DNA of 64,000 bases, taken from NCBI GenBank assembly GCA_035578905.1, contig JAQJVL010000002.1, forward strand, positions 8,184,717-8,248,716, in the 5' to 3' direction. The stretch comes from Stictocephala bisonia (taxonomy: Eukaryota; Arthropoda; Insecta; Hemiptera; Membracidae). Numbering within the stretch: position 1 is the stretch's first letter; every line of letters begins with the position of its first letter. Below are positions 11,930 to 23,390 of the stretch, piece after piece. Below the pieces are notes generated by a model that had not been told where the DNA came from, did no database searches, and was given only the letters and a program-made list of their open reading frames with translations. A program made the position numbers and the translations under genes.

Positions 11930-12075
11930 TATCCCAATGACAAATGAACAGCATGTGGTTGTCAACTGATACCTTTCAACATTTATTATAACTCTGATTG
12001 GGATCGAACTAAGGACCTTTAGTATACGAAGCTAGTACACGGGCTTAAACCAACTAACCCAACGACCAATATGGA
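11930..12075 (-). mobile_element. tRNA-derived SINE S3, copy 1
   Basis: The minus strand has TTAGTTGGTTTAAG (box A-like) and AGTTCGATCCC (box B), then AGAGTTATAATAAATGTTGA and a CAGTTGACAACCAC tail. The same order occurs on the plus strand at 23655-23790. No 3' CCA or acceptor stem, so not a tRNA gene. Confidence 0.75.
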
Positions 12076-12081
12076 ATACTC

Positions 12082-12507
12082 TTAAAGAGTCTGTAGACTA
12101 TGTCGGCCATGTTGGTTATAATGTTATTTGTTTTAATGTTGGCCACAAGAACAATGTTATTTTCGAGCCGAACGTACGATCACGCGTATCCAAAACAGTT
12201 ATTTTGAAACGTATTTTTTCCAAACAAATTTCATTCGATCAAGAATTGAATTACACGTTGGAATTGTTTTGCGAATTTCTAGTTAGTTTTATAGAAAAAA
12301 ATACAAAAAATAAATAGTTTAAGTTTTTATTTTCACCTAATTTTTAAAACGGCGTATGTATTCAAAGTATAAAAAGCAAACCCAATGCACAATATGATAA
12401 CGTTTAAAATGAATTGTTATATACAACGTTTGGTCAATAAATAGCGCAAATAACATTGTTCTTATGGTATAAAACCAACATGGCCGACAGGGTCTCCAGA
12501 CCCTTAA
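12082..12507 (+). mobile_element. TTAA-flanked MITE M2, copy 1
   Basis: TTAA occurs at 12082-12085 and 12504-12507. Terminal inverted repeats contain GTCTGTAGACTATGTCGGCC on the left and the inverse of GGCCGACAGGGTCTCCAGAC on the right. They extend inward through CATGTTGGTT and AGAACAATGTTATT. There is no transposase frame. TTAA target choice is the hallmark of the piggyBac superfamily, so I infer a non-autonomous piggyBac-type element. Copy 2 lies inverted at 53477-53873. Confidence 0.85.
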
Positions 12508-12768
12508 ATGTATAATAGTTGTTAGTTTTTAAGTAAAGAATTATATTCCATATGCTTGTGTTTCGGGTCTACTTCATTTCCACTGCTTCTGCCACCTGAG
12601 AAAAAATATATAAGAATTACTCTATTTTTCTCCAAGAACTAACATTTTATTCATGTCTTCCTGATATTGTTAAACAAGTATAAAGATGTTACGTTTTCAA
12701 AGTGATAAGAAGGTTACCATGTTAATTTTAAACTATGCTAAGTTAAATTTAGCATTCTACAAATCATA
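12508..12768. other. AT-rich spacer before a possible exon
   Basis: No repeat partner found. A pyrimidine tract begins at its right end. Confidence 0.4.
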
Positions 12769-12790
12769 AATGTTTTTTTTTTTTTGTCAG

Positions 12791-12963
12791 CCTGGTATAT
12801 TATTTTTATTTGCTATATTATTTTATTGCTTTATTAATATATGCATTGGATGTACCCTACTTGAGCTATATATTGTTGTATATGTTTATGTGAAGAAAAC
12901 AAAACAATATGATTTGATTTTAACAGCTTGTATTGTAATGTTTACAATATTTCTTCTTTGTAG
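12791..12963 (+). CDS. Possible internal exon with two membrane helices
   Basis: A 13-T tract followed by GTCAG gives a strong acceptor ending at 12790, and TGTAG|GTATAAG gives a plausible donor at 12964. The single open frame (start phase 0, two bases left over) encodes about 34 mostly hydrophobic residues, a short charged loop KKTKQYD, then a second hydrophobic stretch of about 17 residues. This is the layout of a small multipass membrane protein. T-rich DNA readily yields hydrophobic frames, so chance is a real alternative. No family can be named. The phase would fit the K/R-rich candidate at 45545. Confidence 0.3.
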
Positions 12964-13018
12964 GTATAAGGGTATAATTATCGTAAATTCTGTATAATGT
13001 TTCTAACAAATTTAATAA

Positions 13019-13132
13019 GAGAACGTTACACTACACAAATGTATTACAATATAAGGACAAAATGTAAAAAACACAAAAGTAATCTGATTTGGCAAATTAC
13101 GTTTACCTTCCTCAGAACAGAGGATTCACAAA
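13019..13132 (-). mobile_element. Penelope-like 3' tail P1, copy 1
   Basis: Read on the minus strand: GAATCCTCTGTTCTGAGGAA, GGTAAACGTAATTTGCC (hairpin), then ACATTTTGTCCTTATATTGT and GTAACGTTCTC. The same order recurs at 14040, 33040, 36215/37037, 37890 and 62133. The hairpin after CTGAGGA is the conserved core. Confidence 0.65.
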
Positions 13133-13162
13133 GCAATTTAAAAATTTTGTTATAGTATTAAT

Positions 13163-13378
13163 CACTATGGTAATTTGAGCCACTGACGAATGTGTTTATC
13201 AAAGTATTTCCCCACTTCCGTATCCGGTCCTGCTTGTAATAGCTGTCATGGGCCTCAAGGTGACAGGTAAACAGAGTGTGAACAATGTAACCATCAGCGA
13301 CTACACAATGTCAATGGCTAGAGTCGTGCGTCCAGATTGTCCACCACAGGTGATCTTAGAGAAGGGACACCGAGACTA
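13163..13378 (+). other. Possible relic exon, 62-codon open frame
   Basis: From about 13190 to the TAA at 13376-13378 one plus-strand frame is open in a segment with GC near 50%, unlike the flanks. It includes a Met at 13248 and a hydrophilic tail ending in EKGHRD. A possible donor (CCACAG|GTGATC, 13351) lies inside. No domain recognised. It could be an exon fragment or chance. Confidence 0.25.
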
Positions 13379-14039
13379 AGTTGACGAGTTGGTCAAAAAT
13401 TATTGAAAAAGGAAAAGTGATCCTATCTAATTTGAAAAATATTTGAGTTCAGTTTTTTATTTTTATAAATAATATAGTATTTCAGGTAATAAATCAAATG
13501 GTTATTCTGTTCAAAAGTTAAATAGACTAAATTATTCTAACAATATACAGTATAACCTAATGTATGCTGAGAAACGTTAGTCACACAAAAAAATAGTTCG
13601 TAGTTACGGAACAATTTTCTTACAACTTTATCATCCTGAGCCAAGTGGCCTCGTAATTGTAGACGTACATCAACTACAGATCATTTGATATAGTTCATTA
13701 AAAAAAACTTTTAAATCTACCGAAAGTTAATTTAACAAATATATATACAGAATATTTATTAGATAAGATATTTAATAAAATAGCCTAGTCAATCAGAGCC
13801 TTTGTTATCACCAAACGAATGAGAGAGCTCAGAGAGGTGTAACTTGACATAGGTAATTTCCGAACAATTTATGCGTTGCGATGTGAAAAATAACAAAATT
13901 ACACGAGCGAGGTGACGTGTTTGGCACGCGAAGCGTCAGGTGTGTTCTCTAGTATCTATGTAAACCCTTAATATTGAGTAGATTTTTTTCATTAATGAAC
14001 AACATAGAGAAGATCCTAATAAATAGAGATTATTCTTTA
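13379..14039. other. Spacer, no gene
   Basis: AT-rich. 13860-13950 is slightly GC-richer (GAGCGAGGTGACGTGTTTGG) but has no open frame. Confidence 0.45.
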
Positions 14040-14140
14040 TGAAAACTTGTGTTCCTATAATGGTAAACATGCTGTACTGAAATCGATCACCGAAATAATT
14101 TGTACTAATAATCCATTTTTGCTGTGTAATGTTCAGTAGT
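14040..14140 (+). mobile_element. Penelope-like 3' tail P1, copy 2 (degenerate)
   Basis: Contains ATGGTAAACATGCTGTACTG (hairpin, decayed), GAAATCGATCACC and AATAATTTGTACTAATAATC, ending near GTGTAATGTTCA. The CTGAGGA core is lost. Confidence 0.5.
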
Positions 14141-15060
14141 TTTGGAAATATATGTAATATGTTGTCTGAAACTTATATGTAATGAGCCTTCTATATTGAA
14201 AATTACAACTTATTTTATTTCAACTGCCATAAAATAACACGAAAACAAGAAAAACAAAACCAGATATAACTCTCATATAAAAAGGTAGCCTACAACCTTA
14301 ACGATTAAAATTTCAATATTGAAAAATCTCGTTGATGAATGAAACAGGAATGATGAATTCAAAGTAAGCAAAATTCAGTGAAACAAGTAATGCAAAATAA
14401 ATTAAAAAATTTAAATGTTTAAATTAACTAAATTAATTATTTTACTTAATTTAGCTTTGGAATAATTAACTAATATGCTTAATTTAGGCCCGAATAGTCC
14501 TTACACATTTAATAGCACTTAAGTCCTGAATAATCCTTTGAAAGGCAGATCATTTCTGAAGTTTCTCACCGTCACTTCTTATGAAATGGTTCACCCCTTT
14601 CTCTAAGTATGTCCTGGCGAAAGCCGGGTCCTTTGAGAGGATTCTATTCTCATCAATCGAAAAATTAGATATAGCGTGTATTAATTTGTGGACATTGCGG
14701 CCTTGTATGACAACGTACTATCTGTACAACAACCATGAAGAGGCCTCTCGCGCATGACCGTGTTATTGGAATGCGTGATTTGGTTTGATGTAGGCTTGTT
14801 ACGCACGATTATTTCCGCATCTCTCTTCCTTTGGTCTACGCACTTCCGCCCATTTAAAATTATCCTGTCTAAATTCTGTGAACGTTACTTATAGTACTAA
14901 CACGGCATTGATCGTTCACTAGTTACATAATATATTATTGCAATATGAACAAAACAAATGTGAAAATTAAAGTAGAGCCAAGATGAAAATTGATTTGTGC
15001 TTTGGTGCATTGAAAAAAATATATAAAAGTAGTAGGTATATTGACTATAAAAACAAACTG
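14141..15060. other. Spacer, no gene
   Basis: 14395-14490 is nearly all A/T. 14560-14760 is more balanced but no frame is open for long. Confidence 0.45.
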
Positions 15061-15350
15061 ACTGCCCAAGGCAATGCAATTAATTGCTGTTGACACGTGC
15101 ATGTGCTGCTATCTAACGGTGATTTATTTAAAATAAACCTTCAGACGACTTTTTGACGTACTATTAGCTCAGGTATTATTTGCTTTATCGTGTACTGAAC
15201 ATAGATAATAGAATAGGAAAACTTCTTTATTGAAGTGGAATTAGGGCAAAATTTCCCTTTCTTACATTTAACCGAACAGTAAAGTTGCTTCACGGGACTC
15301 ATATGAGCAGACGGTTTTCTTGTTTCTTTGGAAAATTTTATAACACAAAC
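15061..15350. repeat. Dispersed repeat R2, copy 1
   Basis: Matches 49198-49485 in order: CCAAGGCAATGCA, TATCTAACGGTG, TTAAATAAAC, GACGTACTA, GCTCA, then ATATGAGCAGACGG and CTTGTTTCT. Function unknown, probably an old transposon fragment. Confidence 0.65.
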
Positions 15351-16239
15351 CAACATTTTAAACAGTAGCACATTCAGGCAAAATATATTAATTGGAAGGT
15401 TGGTCAAAGGTGAAAGGAAAACGGACCGGAACAACGTGGTTTGGTGGAAGGAAGATAGCTCATTCCAAGTTAATTAATCCATTCGGGCACGAAGTTCCCT
15501 TAGAGTATGAACATTTTTATAGCTCTTTATAATCTAGGTTTGAAGATGATTTATTTTGTATGAATGCAAAAATTGCACAACTTTATCAACATTCCAGCCA
15601 AACTATCGCATTTCTTTTGACAGTAAAGGTGTACGATAACTGTGTCGTACCTAAGTTAATATAGTTTGTTGTTTCAAATTGCGACATAACCTTACAAGCA
15701 AGACAGTTAAAATGGAACGTATCTTCCGTTCCTTTTCAATTAATATATAAACCATTCAACAGATAAATCAAGGAAGCAGAAAAATGGTAAAGCACTCAGA
15801 GAAATTCTAACGTTTACTGAGATTACAACAAAAATTGTATGTAATTTTACTTATATTATAATTTTCAGGCACATAATTATAACATAGGAAACCTCATACC
15901 CACACATAATAATTTAAATTTAAAAAATACATACATAGTAGAATACGTTTGTTATATTTTTTACTTGATACAGTGATATAAAAAAGGACAATTATTTCAC
16001 ACATTGAAGGTAAAAATTAAACGAATAATTAGTTAACGCTGATTAAGCTAATAATGCGATTTTACAACATATATATTGTTATTTATATAAAGTATATACA
16101 ATCACAAATAAGTAAATATGGGATATAGGAACTCCCACGACACTCTAACGAGACGGACAGAGACAAATTGAATAATCCTGTCACGACTGTGGCGGTCACA
16201 GGAGCAAGGAAGCAGATAGACGTGCCAAATAAGGAGCTA
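15351..16239. other. AT-rich spacer, no feature seen
   Basis: No repeat partner and no convincing frame. 15890-16110 is very A-rich. Confidence 0.45.
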
Positions 16240-16529
16240 AACTGGCTCTAATTGGCTTTAGACCAGAGCGTGTGTTCCTTATAACCTGGTGCATAAACCC
16301 GATTGGGACCTTTTGTACGCACCAAAACAGTGGGAAAGGACAAATGGGATGCCCGTGTAATGATGAGGGAAATTTTACCTTTCAAAACATCATATGCCCT
16401 TGAAATGAGTGAAAAAATGCCATCAAAAGTAGTAGAGTTCTTAGCTAACAATAGCCAACAAAGGTTGGCTAAGAATATTTTCGTGAGATATTTTTGCTCT
16501 GGAAAGTTAGTTAGTTGTTTTTTTTATCT
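16240..16529 (+). other. Unidentified open frame next to tandem repeat
   Basis: A plus-strand frame (16303-16539) encodes a basic, lysine-rich peptide with EILPFKTSYALEMSEKMPS in the middle. The opposite strand is open over 16248-16451. The frame runs into the tandem array, so a relic of a longer gene is possible. No domain recognised. Confidence 0.2.
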
Positions 16530-17380
16530 GGTGATGTAGATGAAAAATTAGCCACGGTTGACTGCCCTTCTCTTTGCGGAAGACGGCTTAGATTTTGAAT
16601 CTTGGAGAAGTTGATCTTGAAAGGCAAAGTATATTGATCAAGAAATATGATGAAGTAGATGAAAAAGTTAGTCATCTTCGACTGTTCTTCTCCTTGATTA
16701 GGGGACTAAGCTACTTTATCGGAAGATATTTTGGGAAGGCGATCTTGAAGATCAGGGTAGATTGGTCAAGACATTTGATGAAGTAGATGGCAAAATTAGC
16801 TACATTTGTCTGATCTTCTCTTTGCGGAAGACGGCTTGGATTTTGAATCTTGGGGAAGTTGATCTTGAAGGGCAAACTAGATTGATCAAGAAATATGATG
16901 AAGTAGATGAAAAAGTTAGTCACCTTTTACTATTCTTCTCTTTTTGGTAGATGGCTACTTAATCTTTTGGGAAGATGGCCTGAAGAGCAGGTAGGTTGAC
17001 CAAGAAATATGGTGAGTTAGATGACAGTCGCCTTTGATTGGTCTTCTCTTTGTGGAAAATGGATAAGCTTTTGAATTTTCGGGAAGATGGTCTTGAAGAG
17101 CAGGTAGATTAACCAAGAAATGTTGTGTGGTAAAGGAGGAAGTTAGTTACATTTGACTCTCCATCTCTTTGTAAAATATGGCTAAACTTTGAACCTTTTT
17201 GGGAAGACGATCTTAAAGAGCAGGTATATTGACATTTGGTGAGGTAAATGAAAAAGTTAGCCACCTTTGACTGCCTCTCTCTTTTACTGTCTCTATCTGT
17301 GGAAGATGGCTAAGCTACTTCATTTTTTGGGAAGATAACTTTGAAGAGTGGTTAGATTGACCAAAGAATCTCATGGTCCC
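16530..17380. repeat. Seven-copy tandem repeat, ~120-bp unit
   Basis: Units carry GATGAAGTAGATGAAAAAGT, TAGCCACCTTTGACTG, TCTTCTCTTTG, GAAGATGGCT, TTTTGGGAAG and ATCTTGAAGAGCAGGTAGAT. Starts lie near 16530, 16650, 16776, 16896, 17010, 17120 and 17235. The open frames over 16595-16950 are consequences of the repeat. Confidence 0.85.
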
Positions 17381-18160
17381 AGAAATATGAGTGTGGCTAA
17401 GTGTTTATTGAGTGCCATAATAGTGATGTTTCGAGAGTTTTTAACAGGAAAATGTAAAAATCTATGTTTATTGGAATTAGTGTCGTCATATAATTTATAA
17501 ATAGGTTTGTGTCAAACATGAATACAAAAAATTTGCAGAAAGACCGTGACAGGAAAAACCATTTCATGTAATTATATAGCCCATTTATTTATCAGTCACA
17601 GCAAATATGGTGCGTATGAAGTGTTAACAACACGGTACCTAGTTACCATAGTTAACACTAATTAATTTAATGGTGCATAGTTTTGTGGAGACACTACTTC
17701 ACCACTCCTAAAACATCTACAGTGGCCAACCATAGATTACAACCGGAATGCTTCATTATAACATTTATGAGACAATCTTCAATTTATATTATACCTAAAC
17801 TCTTAATTATATTTATAATATATTATAAAACAATGTAAAAATATTCCATACTTATACAACCAAATTGAATCGTCATGTACCTCCAATGACGATTTAATAT
17901 AAATATTAAAAAACCTTTTATTACTCAGATGAGAAATTTTTTTCTTAATTTATTATAATAAATGTCCAATAACTTTTTAGTAATAATAATAATTAACTAG
18001 TATTATACAAATTTCAAGGTAGTTACTGTGAAATATTTAAATGTTTAATTTATACATGTTGTGTCCCTTCTGTTTTAATTGTCATTTATATATCCTCTTG
18101 GTTTTTTTTCTAATTAGATTTATTTTGTTCCTAAATTAAATCATAGAGAGTGTTATGTTA
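17381..18160. other. AT-rich spacer, no feature seen
   Basis: 17750-18160 is strongly AT-rich. An ATATATATATAT run at about 18160-18171 marks the 3' end of the retrotransposon that follows on the minus strand. Confidence 0.45.
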
Positions 18161-18164
18161 TATA

Positions 18165-18640
18165 TATATATATCGTGTGGTTTGGTGTCAGCTACCATTT
18201 CTTAATCTGTTTAAAAGCTGTAAATATTTGGATTAAGATTCAAAGCCATGTAGTATATTAAATAAAAGTGATCTTCTGTCACAGAGCTAAATCCAATCCA
18301 TCGAGCCATTTGCGACCTGCCTCACTGATGCTGTTTATGCTGGCAAATCCCTCCGTAAAAGAGCGCATGTGGCACTCTGTAATTATGTGATCCATTGTTT
18401 GGATAGACTCCCCACAATCACATGACTGATCTAGTGTCAATCCACATTTATACTTCCAGTAGTTACATCTACCCACGCCAGTTCGGAACCGATTTGGGTT
18501 GATAATGTACGCGTTCACAGCAAATCTTTAAAGCTCTACGTACACCCTGGGTAGTTCTAAACGAACAAGAAATCTGGTAGCTGGAATGTCACAAATTTGT
18601 AATCTTCCAGCTATGGCAGCTACCACTCAAAATAAAGAGT
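18165..18640 (-). pseudogene. Dead non-LTR retrotransposon 3' end, N1 copy 1
   Basis: The minus-strand frame ending at 18279 (79 codons from 18518) has the diagnostic C-terminal zinc-binding signature of RTE/R1-type non-LTR retrotransposons. It shows NRFRTGVGRC, then CDCGESIQTMDHIITEC and a closing WLDGLDLAL. The C-x-C...H...C spacing and the QTMDH word are typical. The same frame continues upstream through one stop (near 18530) into the block shared with 4726-4830. 18165-18278 is the 3' UTR, ending in a TA microsatellite. The reverse transcriptase itself is absent, so this is a 5'-truncated dead copy. A second copy is on the plus strand at 61440-61800. Confidence 0.85.
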
Positions 18641-18679
18641 ATTGACAGAATATGCCGTGTTTAATATGCATTCATTTCT

Positions 18680-18996
18680 ATCAGTTAAGAAAGCAAATAT
18701 TTTTTCTGACGCCAGTTTGTATTGTAGACATGACTCCGTGACCAAACTTCATACCAAAATTCACTTTTTACCCTTCCGTTCGAGTAATGTTTGCTCAATT
18801 GCGATGCCTTAACCACTGCCATTTTACTCCAATCGATTGAAAGTACTCGCAAGAAGTGCTTATTACTGTTTTCTAGATGCTGTCGTGGTGAAACTATTGT
18901 TGCTAGTTCCCCTGCATCTTCTCGCTGGCAGCACGACATCCGTATCCGGTTGTCGGAAAGTGCGAGTGAGTGCGGGAGGGGTCTGCCGGCCCAGTC
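18680..18996 (+). promoter_or_regulatory. Candidate promoter-proximal segment
   Basis: GC rises steadily toward 19000. The stretch contains tRNA-like words on the minus strand (GGCAGTGGTTAAGG) and short overlapping frames on both strands. It ends in an arthropod-style initiator, TCAGTC, at 18995-19000. No TATA box is visible at -30. The promoter role is inferred from position relative to the splice donor at 19071. Confidence 0.3.
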
Positions 18997-19070
18997 AGTC
19001 TGTGAGTGACCGCCAGAGTGTAACGTACAACTAACTGTCTCTTGTGCTGTGGATATATCGATCTTGACTG
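18997..19070 (+). other. Candidate non-coding first exon
   Basis: Begins at the initiator A in TCAGTC and ends GATCTTGACTG immediately before GTAAGT at 19071, a near-consensus donor. The 74-bp segment has no ATG and would be 5' UTR. Downstream sequence turns AT-rich at once, as expected of an intron. If real, a plus-strand gene starts here and continues to the right. Confidence 0.3.
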
Positions 19071-19076
19071 GTAAGT

Positions 19077-20238
19077 CTGCTACATTTTATAACGGATTTG
19101 TTACTGTTTTATTAATATTCTCTGTTCTGAAATAATTAGACCTACTTTTTAAACGTTGTTATCATTTATAGTATAACAATTTAAAATACATTAAAATGGT
19201 TTAGATATTTCCGGCAACAAAAATGTTACACTCGGTGTTTTAGCCCCCCACATTTTAAAAAATTAATATTTTATTGATTTTTTGCTGGTAACAAAAATAA
19301 TAAAATCATTCAAATGTGAAATGTAGATCAAAATAGCACATTTATATAGATTTACTTTAAACATTTTAAACCTGTAACAGCTATAGAAAAACTAAAATAT
19401 ATCGTATCTTTTTTTAATCGACTACAAAAACACCCATATTTTGTTTAAGGTTTTAAAAACCGATATTTTAAACAACCAAAAAAATCATGAGAAAACTATT
19501 AACGTATTTCTCAACAAATAAAACTTAAATTATTTTTTAAGTAAAACATTATTAACACGTGCTGTACATTGTGTGTTAAGGCACCTTAGTTGTTTTTCAT
19601 AATTTCGTAAATTATTTTTAACCACCTATACTTCATGCAGTAACTTACTTAAAAATACTTAATTAATAATATTAACAACAACAACAAACGATTGTTTACC
19701 ATTGTTTTTAAAAATGGCTGTGTATTTACACTTCAGGGTGCCATTTTAAGGGCTATTTATAATTAGATAAAAAGAAAACAACATGTATTTAGAGTGTCCC
19801 GGTTGCCTAATGGGCTGTGAAAACAATGAATATTCCACGTGTTGTCTATGCCAAGGTGTATTTACAGTTACTTGTACACGTGAGATAATTATAACGAGCG
19901 TGTCGCACCCTAACTGCAATATGTCCTAATTAGGACAATTTGTAGTTGAATTAATTAAAAGTTATTAACAATAGTTATTATGTTAATGCTGAACGTATTA
20001 ACAAAATGTATTATTGTTAATAATGTGTTTTTACTGTTGGTGTATCGTGTATTTTACCTCGTCAATCAAGTCAGTAGGTTCACCTTAATTGAGCTAAGCA
20101 AACAAATTAACCTTCAGGTTATTGTGCAGCGGATAAAAGGTAGATTTTTAGTTATTAAATAATTAGTCAGTGGCGTATTTTTTTATAAGTTCAACTTGAT
20201 AAGCTTAAAGTTGAGAAAAAAACTGATAAGAAAAAAGA
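19077..20238. other. AT-rich, intron-like or intergenic
   Basis: No open frame of note. The 60-codon frame at 19980-20162 is AT-driven and unsupported. No repeats with a partner here. Confidence 0.4.
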
Positions 20239-20290
20239 GATCAGCTGATAACCACAGCTGTTTATTTGTCATTAGATTATTAATTAATTA
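20239..20290 (+). repeat. S3 SINE tail fragment
   Basis: CAGCTGATAACCACAGCTGT and TTTATTTGTCATTAGATT match the S3 tail at 23740-23775 and the inverse of 11935-11985. It ends in ATTAATTAATTAATT. Confidence 0.5.
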
Positions 20291-20564
20291 ATTACAATTT
20301 ATAATGAGTAGTCGGCCTTAGTTTGTAACAAAGTCTACATTCGTTCATCTACACTCACCACGCTCTTTCTAAATCATATTTTCCCATACCATTTTAATCG
20401 GCGACTTAAGAATACATAGATTAATAATAGTGGTATACGTACAGCTGTGTTTTGTTAAGTAAAAGATTTCATCATTCTTGTTCTTAGAAATAAGACAAAG
20501 ACACAACTTTGTGTGTGTTTTAAGGCGAATATGAATGATTACATGTGTGTATGATAAATGTGGA

Positions 20565-20895
20565 TGGCCTGTGTAGTCTGGTTACTAAATGAGTTTCACT
20601 ACCCACCAGAAAGGGCCATTTATTGATAGCCCAATAGCCAAGGTAACTAAGGGACCTACAGCTTTACGTGGAATCCGAAACACGTAGTTTTGGTATCATT
20701 TTCAAGCCAGATACTCAGCTCTCTCCCCTAAACAACACTCGGATCTTGACTACCACCCAATATGGACACCCCAGATTTCTCTAATAGTATTTACACCGAT
20801 GGCAACCATTGAACGAATGAAACGGCATTGAACCTATCGTGAACAATCTCTAAAGTACTTTGTCCCTAAGCAGTTGGCTTACAGCACTACGGTAC
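20565..20895 (-). mobile_element. SINE-like S2, copy 1
   Basis: Minus-strand copy of the ~435-bp family best seen at 38455-38895. It holds the head (GTAGTGCTGTAAGCCAACTG), the middle (TGGTAGTCAAGATCCGAGTG), GGATTCCACGTAAAGCTGTA and GGGCTATCAATAAATGGCC. The 3' tail is partial. Confidence 0.75.
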
Positions 20896-21179
20896 TACTG
20901 TAGATGTTTATGACAATATACTTTTTCTTCATTAAAATGATTAATTGCTGATCGAATTATGCCGTAAATTTTGTAATTTTCAATAAGAATAGTTGAGTTA
21001 AAATAAACTCCACTGTTAAATGAATGAGTAATTATTAAATAATTTATGGAATAACTAAGGAATTTTAATAAGAGTCGAGCGACGCGGACGTACTTGGAAA
21101 TTATTAGCGAAATAGTTAAAAACAATAAATCACATATTTTTTAAATCATATGTATGTGTGCCGTAAGAAAATATATTTA
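20896..21179. other. Spacer, no gene
   Basis: AT-rich. Nothing supportable. Confidence 0.4.
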
Positions 21180-22395
21180 TGTCTGTCTACAGGACAGCTA
21201 TCTAAGTTGTAGGCCTCTTTGAGACCTGTTGGATTGCCAAAATTACACATTACGAGTAGAAAAATTAATGGAATATTTTCAAATTCTGTAAACACGTTCT
21301 CATTTAGACAGGCCGGTGGAAAATATTATTTTTGACGTAATAAAAATGAAGATTAGTAACAAAACAAAGTAAGAGAGAAAAAAATGTTCTGATTTATTTA
21401 ATATATGTCAGGTAATTTATATTTCTACAATTAATGTAACAACTCTTTGTTGTATACTTTTAAAGTCACATTAAACAGAACTGGCCTCTATAGGCAATCC
21501 TAACTATATATACACAAGTGTAATGACGTAATGTTGGTCATATTGGGAGGGTCATAGAAGTTAGAAGGTCACAAAACGTTGTGTAATGACGTAAACAGTA
21601 ATTAACTCATTGGTTCATCGGTCAATGAGGTGTACCATATTTTCAATTGTTATTTTTTTAAATCTATCAATATTAATACATTGATAGATTCCAAAGAATT
21701 GGCACGTTCTTTCCCCCATATTAAACACTAAAATAAAAACTTTGAAAATTACCAATTTGATTCCCAAATATGTTTTTTGCCATAACTCAAAACTAGTCAA
21801 GTTAGATACTTGTAATTTTTAATAAAATATCTTAAAGTATAGTTCACATCTTTCCTGAAAAGTTAATAAAAATCCTTAAAGCAGTTTTGAGAAAATTCCA
21901 TGTTTGTATGTTTTTTGCCCATAAAAATATTTTTAAAAAACTAAAATTTCAAAAGAGAGAAAAAATAGTCCGGAGATATTGGCTAAATACAACTACATAC
22001 CAAATTTCGTTAAAATCGACCTATCCGTTTGGTCTCCAGCGAAGTCCACATACACACAGACAGACAGACACATACGAATAGACATCAAACATTTTTTTTC
22101 GACTAAACCACTTTTTTGGGTTTAGAGGAACCTAAAATGGATTTTTAGACCGACTTATAAACAAAATTTTTGACGTTCACGATACTTTTTCTATGCTAAC
22201 GCATATGGGAGAAAGAAAAAATATAACTTTAAATATTTATAATATCACAACCATTTTTATTATCCTTTAACTTTTGATAGAGCTACAGTTCTTTCCTATA
22301 ATGTGTTATTCTACTATATCGTTTGCTGAACTTCGAACAGATTGGCTTTGTGTTGTTTATGTTGGTTGTTCTGTTATTGACCTTATGAAAAGTTT
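21180..22395 (+). mobile_element. Dispersed element R4, copy 1 (left inverted arm)
   Basis: Begins with GACAGCTATCTAAGTTGTAGG and ends near GCTGAACTTCGAACAGATTGG. The same sequence appears in opposite orientation at 26300-27440. The central part (about 21690-22215) recurs in the same orientation at 55176-55680. The stretch CCAAATTTCGTTAAAATCGAC followed by CACACAGACAGACAGACAC resembles a motif common in insect non-autonomous repeats. No coding frame. Confidence 0.8.
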
Positions 22396-23000
22396 ACAAT
22401 GACTATTCTTGTAGGAGATTATTTTCCAATAAATACTCTATTTATGCTTCTTTCCCTAAAAACATCGCCCAATATATTTTCCTTGATAACTCTTCAATAC
22501 ATCTGCTAATATATTCCATTCTTAATATATTAAGTATGCCTTTATTCTAATCTTCTCTGTCACGACATGAATTTGAAGGATATGGATTTTTAAATACTAT
22601 AATTCTTTAGTAACTTAAACATTCTCTACTATCTGAGAATTTTAATGGTATTCTTGACAGCGTATTAGTATTTCCAAATCATTTTCAATTTATTCGGTAC
22701 GCAAGATATTATTGATTCTCTTTGGATTAAGATATCCAGAGGATGAGACGCTAACAGTATCTCCATGGATGCTGTCGTAGCATAAAACGTCTAAAACTCT
22801 CAAACATGCACCTGCTGGACTTATAGCCACAAAAATAATGAGTTAAACATGAAAATGGATTTGGTTTACCCTGATATGTACCTAGTAATCTATGTTACGA
22901 GTTCGTATTTGTTGGTGTCCGTTGTCCGTTCACTCGCTATGATCTAACCATGATCTAATATCAGTTTGTAACGCCTTTTAGGTGATTATTCACTAGTAAG
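22396..23000. other. Spacer between inverted R4 copies
   Basis: AT-rich without partner repeats. Confidence 0.4.
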
Positions 23001-23004
23001 ACAA

Positions 23005-23390
23005 AGATCGTAAAAATATGGGCAACTCTGAGGGGTGAATGAGTGTAGTCATTGTTACTAACTAAGGTCAACTGTTCCTCAGAGAAAGAGATACTTATCA
23101 ATAGTCCAATAGCCAGGGCAATTAGGGGACCTACAACTTTACATGGAATCCGAACAACGTAGTATTGGTCTGATTGTCAGCTAATTGACACTCAGTTCTC
23201 TTCCCTACACATCATCTGAACCTTGACTACCACTCAACATGGACACCTCTGACTTTTCTAGTAATGTTGTACTCGTCGATGGCAACCATTGAGTGGAGGC
23301 CATGTCGGTAATAATAGGACTGAGCTTAGCAGCTATCGCCTACAATTTCCACAAGTAGCTTGGTTACAGCACTGCGCCACTAGAACCAAC
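23005..23390 (-). mobile_element. SINE-like S2, copy 2
   Basis: Nearly full-length on the minus strand. The head CTAGTGGCGCAGTGCTGTAA ends at about 23384, then come AATTGTAGGCGATAGCTGC, CACTCAATGGTTGCCATCG, and the TAGTAACAATGACTACACTC tail at 23035-23060. Confidence 0.8.
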
